Below are positions 7,186 to 12,350 of a DNA stretch of 13,234 bases, in pieces (the first letter of the stretch is position 1; each line of letters opens with the position of its first letter). The notes under the pieces were generated by a model. It made no database searches. It had not been told where the DNA came from and was given only the letters and a program-made list of their open reading frames with translations. Source of the DNA: Betaproteobacteria bacterium. Lineage in GTDB: Bacteria; Pseudomonadota; Gammaproteobacteria; Burkholderiales; SG8-41. Both the position numbers and the translations under genes were made by a program. The stretch is taken from contig JAIOOZ010000410.1 in assembly GCA_021414185.1 (NCBI GenBank), forward strand, positions 1 to 13,234, in the 5' to 3' direction.

Positions 7186-8027
7186 GCGAGAGCGGTCGCG
7201 CGTATCCGGCGCCGGCCAAGCTGAACTTGTCATTGCGCGTGACCGGCCGGCGCGCTGACGGCTACCACCTGCTGCAGACTGTATTCCGCTTCATCGATTT
7301 CGGCGACACGCTGCGCTTCACAATGCGCGCTGACGGCGTCATCGCGCGGGTCAACGAATTGCCGGGGGTGGCGGAGGCGGACGACCTGACGCTGCGCGCC
7401 GCGCGCCTGCTGCAAAAGGCGGGAGCAGTGCGGCAGGGCGCCGATATCACGTTGGAAAAACGCCTGCCGCTGGGCGGCGGGCTGGGCGGCGGCAGCTCGG
7501 ACGCGGCGACCACGCTGATCGTGCTGAACCGCCTGTGGGGCCTTGATTGGCCGCGTGCGCGCCTGCAGGAACTGGCGCTGGAACTGGGGGCGGACGTGCC
7601 GGTTTTCGTGTTCGGCGAGTCGGCCTTGGGGCAGGGCATAGGCGAAAAACTGACCGCTTTGGCGCTGCCGCCGGCGTGGTATCTGGTGCTCATACCCCCG
7701 GTTGCGGTGGCGACGGCGCGGGTGTTCCAAGACCCGGATTTGATTAGGGATTCGATTCCGACTAGAATACCGCCCTTTTCCCCCGCGTTGGCCGTCAACG
7801 ATCTTGAACCGGTGGTTTGCCGGTTGTATCCGGCGGTGGCGCAGCATCTGGACTGGTTAAAGCAGTTCGGTCGCGCGCGGATGACGGGGTCCGGTGCCTG
7901 CGTGTTTGCCGAATTCAGCACTGAAGCCGAAGCGCGCGCGATATTGGGCCGCCTGCCGGCGACGATGCGCGGCGAGGTCGCCGCGGGTTTGACGTGTCAT
8001 CCATTGCGGGATGCTGTTGGTTGTTAG
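7182..8027 (+). CDS. ispE: 4-diphosphocytidyl-2-C-methyl-D-erythritol kinase (IspE)
   Basis: This GHMP-family kinase phosphorylates CDP-ME at the 2-hydroxyl in the MEP pathway to isoprenoid precursors. The length of 281 residues matches the family (E. coli about 283). The N-terminal PAPAKLNLSL carries the catalytic Lys (residue 13). The ATP-binding loop LPLGGGLGGGSSDAAT lies at about 95-110, the catalytic Asp in GADVPVF at about 138, and the C-terminal GHMP motif TGSGACVF at about 235-242. The start GTG 7182 forms a GTGA overlap with the lolB stop, which implies translational coupling. Near residues 187-200 the codons switch to AGG, AGA, ATA and ATT, unlike the rest of the gene, and coincide with a promoter-like sequence (see 7740-7768). 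The protein there is still compatible with the family. Confidence 0.97.
   Translation: MSESGRAYPAPAKLNLSLRVTGRRADGYHLLQTVFRFIDFGDTLRFTMRADGVIARVNELPGVAEADDLTLRAARLLQKAGAVRQGADITLEKRLPLGGGLGGGSSDAATTLIVLNRLWGLDWPRARLQELALELGADVPVFVFGESALGQGIGEKLTALALPPAWYLVLIPPVAVATARVFQDPDLIRDSIPTRIPPFSPALAVNDLEPVVCRLYPAVAQHLDWLKQFGRARMTGSGACVFAEFSTEAEARAILGRLPATMRGEVAAGLTCHPLRDAVGC
7740..7768 (+). promoter_or_regulatory. Candidate promoter inside ispE for tRNA-Gln and prs
   Basis: TTGATT (7740-7745) and TAGAAT (7763-7768) are spaced by exactly 17 nt. They match four of six and five of six sigma70 consensus bases. They are followed by a GC-rich discriminator, ACCGCCC, of the kind seen at stable-RNA promoters under stringent control. 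The site lies in the ispE coding region, about 310 nt before the tRNA, in a local patch of AT-rich, rare codons. Stringent control is inference. Confidence 0.55.
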
Positions 8028-8078
8028 TTGCGCGATTAGGCGGCGAGCGTAGTGGTGCGCCGCAAGGTTTATCAGCGT

Positions 8079-8153
8079 TGGGGAGTCGCCAAGTGGTAAG
8101 GCACCGGATTTTGATTCCGGCATTCGTAGGTTCGATCCCTACCTCCCCAGCCA
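8079..8153 (+). tRNA. tRNA-Gln, anticodon UUG, CCA encoded
   Basis: The acceptor stem pairs TGGGGAG (8079-8085) with CTCCCCA (8143-8149), all seven pairs standard. The discriminator G (8150) and CCA (8151-8153) are encoded. The anticodon stem CCGGA/TCCGG encloses the loop TTTTGAT, giving anticodon TTG for glutamine CAA/CAG. The T arm GTAGG-TTCGATC-CCTAC is canonical. A TTTTT run follows at 8154-8158. It stands between ispE and prs, its usual place in betaproteobacteria, and may be cut from a longer transcript that continues into prs. Confidence 0.97.
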
Positions 8154-8218
8154 TTTTTCGGGCCAGAGGGTTAACGTAGCAAAGCGCGCAGCAAGGCGCG
8201 AAGCGAAGGAAGGTGACC

Positions 8219-9169
8219 GTGCCGTACGATCGCTTAATGGTATTTACCGGCAATGCGACGCCCAAGCTCGCGGCGGACGTGGTGCAGCATCTGAACATCC
8301 ACCTCGGCAAGGCCAAGGTCGGGCGCTTCAGCGACGGCGAAGTCATGGTCGAAGTGCTGGAGAACGTGCGCGGCAAGGATGTGTTCGTGCTGCAGTCGAT
8401 CTGCTCGCCGCCGAACGACAACCTGATGGAAGTGCTGGTGCTGGTCGATGCGCTGAAACGCGCGTCCGCGGCACGGGTGACGGCGGCGATCCCTTACATG
8501 GGATATGCGCGCCAGGACCGGCGGCCGAGTTCGGCGCGGGTCGCGATTACGGCAAAAGTCGTTGCGGATATGCTGGCGACGGTGGGTGTGAACAGGGTGT
8601 TGACGATGGATCTGCACTCGGAGCAGATCCAGGGATTTTTTGACATCCCGGTCGACAATATTTATTCGGCGCCGATATTGCTCGGCGATGTATGGAAGCA
8701 CGACTTCAAGAACCTGGTCGTGGTGTCGCCGGACGTCGGCGGGGTGGTGCGGGCGAGGGCGCTGGCGAAACGGCTCGAAGCCGATCTGGCGATCATCGAC
8801 AAGCGGCGTCCGCGGCCGAATGTGGCGACGGTGATGAACATCATCGGTGAAGTCGAAGGCCGCACCTGCGTGATCGTCGACGACATGGTCGATACGGCGA
8901 ACACGCTGTGCGAGGCGGCGAAAGCGCTGAAAGACCGCGGCGCCGAGAAAGTGCTGGCGTATTGCACGCACCCGGTGTTGTCGGGCAAGGCGATCGAGCG
9001 GATTTCGAACTCGGCGCTGGACGAATTGGTGGTGACGGACACGATACCGCTGTCTGAAGAGGCGGCGAAATGCAAACGCATACGCGTGTTGTCGATAGCA
9101 GGGCTGCTGGCGGAGACAATGTTGCGCATCAGCAACGAAGACTCGGTCAGTTCATTGTTTGTGGAGTAG
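8219..9169 (+). CDS. prs: Ribose-phosphate pyrophosphokinase (PRPP synthetase)
   Basis: Makes 5-phosphoribosyl-1-pyrophosphate from ribose 5-phosphate and ATP, feeding purine, pyrimidine, NAD, His and Trp synthesis; cytoplasmic. The product has 316 residues, matching bacterial class I enzymes (about 315). Seen motifs are FTGNATPKLA at the N-terminus, VGRFSDGEV (about 34-42), CSPPNDNLMEVLVLVDALKRAS, the catalytic loop YARQDRR (about 96-102), DLHSEQIQGFF (about 131-141), and the PRPP loop VIVDDMVDTANTL (about 218-230). DTANT rather than DTGGT is usual in some betaproteobacteria. I chose GTG 8219 because the AGGAAGGT site (8206-8213) then has good spacing, and MPYDRLMVFTGN fits the family. GTG 8213 would overlap the Shine-Dalgarno. 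It follows tRNA-Gln by 65 nt. Confidence 0.97.
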   Translation: MPYDRLMVFTGNATPKLAADVVQHLNIHLGKAKVGRFSDGEVMVEVLENVRGKDVFVLQSICSPPNDNLMEVLVLVDALKRASAARVTAAIPYMGYARQDRRPSSARVAITAKVVADMLATVGVNRVLTMDLHSEQIQGFFDIPVDNIYSAPILLGDVWKHDFKNLVVVSPDVGGVVRARALAKRLEADLAIIDKRRPRPNVATVMNIIGEVEGRTCVIVDDMVDTANTLCEAAKALKDRGAEKVLAYCTHPVLSGKAIERISNSALDELVVTDTIPLSEEAAKCKRIRVLSIAGLLAETMLRISNEDSVSSLFVE

Positions 9170-9212
9170 CAGTAGAAGTACCGGTGCGGTTCGGCAGGAT
9201 GGGCCGGCGCGC

Positions 9213-9232
9213 GGCGCGAAATCTTTTGCGCC
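9213..9232 (+). other. Hairpin downstream of prs
   Basis: GGCGCGAAA (9213-9221) can pair with TTTTGCGCC (9224-9232), leaving a tiny TC centre, or with one fewer pair a 4-nt loop. There is no T tract, so it is not a standard intrinsic terminator. It abuts a CTCACGC heptamer array and may be part of that element or protect the prs 3' end. Confidence 0.5.
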
Positions 9233-9252
9233 TCACGCCTCACCCCTCACGC
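9232..9252. repeat. Heptamer tandem array, CTCACGC x3 (prs-rplY gap)
   Basis: Three head-to-tail 7-nt units lie at 9232-9238 (CTCACGC), 9239-9245 (CTCACCC) and 9246-9252 (CTCACGC). I see no inverted partner arm in the 144-bp gap, so this is a single-arm version of the heptamer elements in other gaps of the window. Confidence 0.75.
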
Positions 9253-9313
9253 CTTGCTGCTAATTTGAACCCGGGTCGTCTGGTCGCGGACAACCCGATT
9301 TGTGGAGACTGAA

Positions 9314-10045
9314 ATGAAAATTGAATTTACCGCGTTTCCGCGGTCACTGCAGGGAACGGGTGCGAGCCGCCGTCTGCGTGGCGGCGGCAAGGTACCGGGC
9401 ATTGTGTACGGCGCCGATAAACCCGCACAGTCGATTGAACTCGATCATCACGCGCTGTATCGCCATCTCAAGTTGGAAGCGTTTCACGCGTCCATCCTCG
9501 ACATGACGTACGAAGGCGTGAAGCAGCAGGTGCTGCTGCGCGACGTGCAAATGCATCCGTTCCGGCAGCTCGTGCTGCACGTCGACTTTCAGCGCATCGA
9601 CAAGAACAAGAAGATCCACATGAAAGTGCCGCTGCACTTCGTCAATGCGGACATCTGCCCGGGTGTTAAGGTGGGCGGCGGTGTCGTCAATCACATCATG
9701 AACGAAGTGAACGTGCAGTGTCTGCCGGACGACCTGCCCGAGTACATCGAGGTCAACCTCGACAAGCTCGAACTCGGACACTCGTTGCACATCAACGAGA
9801 TTCCGTTGCCGAAAGGCGTCGAACCCATTCCGCGCGTAAAGAAGGACAATCCTGCGGTCGTCACGGTGCACGTGCCGAAAGTGGTCGTGGTCGAGGAAGA
9901 TGTTGCGGCGCCGGTCACCCAGATCACCGGCCAGACCGAAGCCGAAGCAGCCGCTGCTGCCGAAGGCAAGGACGGCGACAAGAAGGACGGCGACAAGAAG
10001 AAAGAAGCCGGCGGCGACAAGAAAGAAGGCGGCAAGAAGGAGTAG
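9314..10045 (+). CDS. rplY: 50S ribosomal protein L25 / general stress protein Ctc, with Lys-rich tail
   Basis: Binds 5S rRNA in the large ribosomal subunit. The product has 243 residues: an L25 domain (about 1-92), the Ctc/TL5 C-terminal beta domain (about 100-190), then a linker and a low-complexity tail. The start MKIEFTAFPRSLQGTGASRR and GKVPGIVYG are typical L25 sequence; LLRDVQMHPFRQLVLHVDFQ and KVPLHF follow. ATG 9314 was chosen over GTG 9302 because TGGAG (9303-9307) is well placed before it. The tail (about 217-243) is built of GDKK/KKE repeats that repeat at the DNA level too (9970-10042). It could touch rRNA and is likely disordered. A strong terminator follows at once. Confidence 0.96.
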   Translation: MKIEFTAFPRSLQGTGASRRLRGGGKVPGIVYGADKPAQSIELDHHALYRHLKLEAFHASILDMTYEGVKQQVLLRDVQMHPFRQLVLHVDFQRIDKNKKIHMKVPLHFVNADICPGVKVGGGVVNHIMNEVNVQCLPDDLPEYIEVNLDKLELGHSLHINEIPLPKGVEPIPRVKKDNPAVVTVHVPKVVVVEEDVAAPVTQITGQTEAEAAAAAEGKDGDKKDGDKKKEAGGDKKEGGKKE

Positions 10046-10072
10046 TCCGGGCTTGGTTGTCCGGAAACGGGC

Positions 10073-10124
10073 CCGCCATACTGGCGTTTGCGTGCAAGCG
10101 AACGGAAGTTGGCGGTTTTTTTTT
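10073..10124 (+). terminator. Intrinsic terminator after rplY
   Basis: CCGCCA (10073-10078) pairs with TGGCGG (10110-10115), enclosing an inner stem CGTTTGC/GCAAGCG with a bulge. Nine consecutive T residues follow (10116-10124). It would end the tRNA-Gln-prs-rplY transcript, so pth needs its own promoter or read-through. A smaller TCCGG/CCGGA hairpin (10046-10065) precedes it. Confidence 0.75.
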
Positions 10125-10145
10125 GTTGCCTTGAATGGATTGAAC

Positions 10146-10286
10146 CGCCAAGCCGCCAAGACCGCCAGGAAATTCGAATGCGAGACGGTGTGGGTATTCG
10201 GTGGGATGATCTTTAAAGTGTTACATATGACGTTTTATCTTTCGATTCTTTCTCTTGCAGTTCTTGGCGGCCTTGGCGGCTTGGCG
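10146..10286. repeat. Inverted heptamer-repeat element, CGCCAAG family (rplY-pth gap)
   Basis: The left arm has CGCCAAG at 10146-10152 and 10154-10160 and CGCCAGG at 10163-10169. The right arm has CTTGGCG at 10263-10269, 10272-10278 and 10280-10286. Unit starts step 8 then 9 on the left and 9 then 8 on the right, so the arms are mirror images including spacers. The core (10170-10262) is more AT-rich than its surroundings and holds no gene. The right arm ends 8 nt before the pth ATG. Together with the terminator it accounts for nearly all of the 249-bp gap after rplY. Confidence 0.88.
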
Positions 10287-10298
10287 GTTAATTTATGA
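10285..10298 (+). repeat. 14-nt start-site sequence CGGTTAATTTATGA, copy 2 (pth start)
   Basis: Identical to the minus-strand start region of the ABC permease (3642-3655), with the start ATG in the same place. It takes the role of the ribosome-binding region, yet has no Shine-Dalgarno match apart from the GGCGG of the repeat arm. Confidence 0.5.
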
Positions 10299-11002
10299 AA
10301 CTCATCATCGGGCTCGGCAATCCGGGCGAAAAATACGAACGCACGCGCCACAACGCGGGCTTCTGGCTGATCGAGCGTTTCGCCGCCCAGAACGGCATCG
10401 CGATGCGCAAGGACGCCAAGTTCCAGGCGCTGGTCCCCGCCGACATCCTGGTGGTGCACGACGAACTCGATTTCGCGCCGGGCGTCGCCAAGGTCAAGCA
10501 GGGCGGCGGTATCGCCGGCCACAACGGGTTGCGGGACATTTCGGCGCGCCTGGGTTCGCATGATTACTGGCGGTTGCGGATAGGCATCGGCCATCCGGGC
10601 GATCGCCAGGGGGTGAGCGATTACGTGCTCAACAAACCCAGTGCGGACGACCGCGCGGCCATCGACGAGACCATAGGACGCGCGCTGGATGTGATGCCGC
10701 TGGTGCTGGCCGGCGACATGCCGGGCGTGATGTTGAAACTGCATACGGTTGAAAAAACGCCGGTAAAAACACCGGCAAAAGCACCGGAAAAAGCGGCACC
10801 GGAAAATGTGGCGCCGGAAAAAGCGCCCGCCAAAGCGAAAGAGAAAACACCGGAAAAAACACCCGCGGCGGAGGCGGAAGAAAAGCCGGCCAAACGGCCC
10901 AAGGCGGAGAAGCCGTTGCCGAGCCACCCGCGCAGCAGCAAAAGGCCGTGTCCGCGCCGGAGCCGCAGCAGGCGCCAGCGGCGGAGAAAAAAGGCGGCCT
11001 GA
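10295..11002 (+). CDS. pth: Peptidyl-tRNA hydrolase (Pth) with internal deletion and frameshifted low-complexity tail
   Basis: Pth frees tRNA from peptidyl-tRNA dropped by ribosomes. Conserved parts seen are GLGNPG (Asn9), YERTRHNAG (catalytic His19), VVHDELD (Asp56), GGGIAGHNGLRD (Asn77) and WRLRIGIGHPGD. Relative to E. coli, the His-to-Asp distance is 37 instead of 73 residues, while the Asp-to-Asn distance (21) is unchanged. About 36 residues are missing just after AKFQALV, including the P-x-T-F-M-N-x-S-G loop with the substrate-site Asn. The body ends near residue 155. A Lys/Pro/Ala/Glu-rich tail runs to residue 235. After about 10912 it turns Arg/Ser-rich, while the -1 frame gives a more natural ending, KSMFKKLIPGAKK, with a stop at 11041-11043. 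Activity is doubtful as read; a sequencing or assembly error is possible. Confidence 0.85.
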   Translation: MKLIIGLGNPGEKYERTRHNAGFWLIERFAAQNGIAMRKDAKFQALVPADILVVHDELDFAPGVAKVKQGGGIAGHNGLRDISARLGSHDYWRLRIGIGHPGDRQGVSDYVLNKPSADDRAAIDETIGRALDVMPLVLAGDMPGVMLKLHTVEKTPVKTPAKAPEKAAPENVAPEKAPAKAKEKTPEKTPAAEAEEKPAKRPKAEKPLPSHPRSSKRPCPRRSRSRRQRRRKKAA

Positions 11003-11046
11003 AGTCGATGTTCAAGAAACTCATCCCTGGGGCCAAAAAGTGAGTC

Positions 11047-11147
11047 GAGAGACGCCAGGCGAGAGACGAGAGAGGGAAACCCGTCTATCGTCTATCCTGC
11101 TTTTTCCTCTCTCCACGTTCCTTGCGCCTCTCCCCTCTCCCCTCTCC
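11047..11147. repeat. Heptamer-repeat element, GAGAGAC/CCTCTCC family (pth-ychF gap)
   Basis: The left arm (11047-11073) matches the reverse complement of 3724-3750 at 25 of 27 positions. The right side has diverged and carries three perfect tandem CCTCTCC units at 11127-11133, 11134-11140 and 11141-11147. It begins 3 nt after the frame-restored pth stop (11041-11043) and ends 8 nt before the ychF ATG, so the whole gap is element. No other content is seen. Confidence 0.8.
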
Positions 11148-11155
11148 CAAAACAT

Positions 11156-12247
11156 ATGAGCCTCAAATGCGGAATCGTCGGCCTGCCCAATGTTGGCAAG
11201 TCGACCCTCTTTAATGCGCTGACCAAGGCCGGCATCGCTGCGGAAAACTATCCGTTCTGCACTATCGAGCCCAACGTCGGCATCGTCGAAGTGCCCGACC
11301 CGCGGCTGCAGCCGCTGGTCGACATCGCGACACCGGAAAAAACAATACCCGCAGTGGTCGAGTTCGTCGACATTGCGGGCCTGGTCGCGGGCGCGTCGAA
11401 AGGCGAAGGTCTCGGCAACAAATTTCTCGCCAATATCCGCGAGACCGACGGCATCATCAACATGGTGCGCTGTTTCGTCGACGACAACGTCATCCACGTG
11501 TCAGGCCGGGTCGATCCAATCTCGGATATCGAGACCATTCATACGGAACTGGCGCTCGCCGATCTGGAGACCGTCGAAAAAGCGGTCCAGCGCGCGGGCA
11601 AGACCGCCAAGGCCGGCGACAAGGAGGCGATCAAGCTCGCCGCCCTGCTCGAAAAAGTGCGCGCGCAGCTCGACCAGGGCAAGCCGGTGCGCGGCATGAA
11701 GCTCGAAAAAGAAGATGCCGTGCTGCTGAAGCCGCTGTGCCTGATGACGGCCAAGCCCGCCATTTACGTCGCCAACGTCAACGACAAGGGGTTCGAGAAC
11801 AATCCGCTGCTCGACAAGGTCAAGGCTTATGCCGCCGCCGAGCACGCGCCGGTGGTCGCGATCTGCGCCGCGCTCGAAGCCGAGATCGCCGACCTGTCGG
11901 ACGAAGATAAGAACGTGTTTCTGGCCGACATCGGCATGCAGGAACCGGGCTTGAACCGCCTGATCCGCGCGACCTACGAATTGCTCGGCCTGCAGACTTA
12001 CTTCACGGTCGGGCCGAAAGAAGTGCGCGCGTGGACCATGCACAAGGGCGACACCGCGCCGCAGGCGGCGGGCGTCATCCACACCGATTTCGAAAAAGGT
12101 TTCATCCGCGCCGAAGTGATCGCTTTTGACGAATTCGTCAAACACAAGGGCGAACACGGCGCCAAGGAGGCCGGCAAGATGCGGCTGGAAGGCAAGGAAT
12201 ACATCGTGCGCGACGGCGACGTGATGCATTTCCGGTTTAACGTTTGA
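11156..12247 (+). CDS. ychF: Redox-regulated ribosome-binding ATPase YchF (Obg-like)
   Basis: An Obg-family P-loop protein that prefers ATP, binds ribosomes and affects the oxidative stress response; cytoplasmic. The 363 residues equal the usual length. G1 is GLPNVGKSTLFN (9-20), the switch-II region VDIAGLVAGASKGEGLGNKF (71-90) is clear, and the G4-equivalent is NVND (207-210), where many homologues have NVNE. A helical domain (about 130-200) and the C-terminal TGS domain (about 278-363, from TYFTVGPKEVRAW to DGDVMHFRFNV) follow. ATG 11156 is the only sensible start. No Shine-Dalgarno precedes it, only the end of the CCTCTCC array. Adjacent to pth, as in many proteobacteria. Confidence 0.97.
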   Translation: MSLKCGIVGLPNVGKSTLFNALTKAGIAAENYPFCTIEPNVGIVEVPDPRLQPLVDIATPEKTIPAVVEFVDIAGLVAGASKGEGLGNKFLANIRETDGIINMVRCFVDDNVIHVSGRVDPISDIETIHTELALADLETVEKAVQRAGKTAKAGDKEAIKLAALLEKVRAQLDQGKPVRGMKLEKEDAVLLKPLCLMTAKPAIYVANVNDKGFENNPLLDKVKAYAAAEHAPVVAICAALEAEIADLSDEDKNVFLADIGMQEPGLNRLIRATYELLGLQTYFTVGPKEVRAWTMHKGDTAPQAAGVIHTDFEKGFIRAEVIAFDEFVKHKGEHGAKEAGKMRLEGKEYIVRDGDVMHFRFNV

Positions 12248-12329
12248 CGGCGTACGGACACGCGCAAAGCGCGTGCCGCGCCGTCTGCGCAAATTGAAGC
12301 GGGCAGCAGGGCTGCCGCTGAATTTGCGC
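12247..12329 (+). other. Two tandem hairpins downstream of ychF
   Basis: The first (12247-12284) pairs ACGGCG with CGCCGT and, after an internal loop, CACGCGC with GCGCGTG around an AAA loop. The second (12287-12329) pairs GCGCAAATT with AATTTGCGC and, inside, GCGGGCAGC with GCTGCCGC around AGG. Neither is followed by a T tract. They fill the 103-bp gap before the next gene and could be a Rho-dependent 3' end, an mRNA processing signal or a palindromic repeat. Confidence 0.65.
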
Positions 12330-12350
12330 GGGGTGAAGTGAGGTCTGGCG

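Noticed and set aside
8028..8078. Small gene or riboswitch between ispE and tRNA-Gln
   Set aside because: Only a weak GCGGCG/CGCCGC pairing is present. The stretch is about 50 nt and shows no coding or aptamer pattern.
8154..8158. T run after tRNA-Gln as a terminator
   Set aside because: Five T residues follow the tRNA, but there is no hairpin besides the tRNA's own acceptor and T arms, and prs follows closely with no evident promoter of its own. Co-transcription is as likely.
9070..9312. Plus-strand 80-codon frame across the prs end and prs-rplY gap
   Set aside because: Mostly shadows prs, crosses the heptamer array and has no ribosome-binding site or recognisable sequence.
10146..10286. 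Insertion sequence or complete mobile element
   Set aside because: The core is under 100 nt with no coding capacity and no target-site duplication that I can see. A non-autonomous element stays possible and is covered as a repeat.
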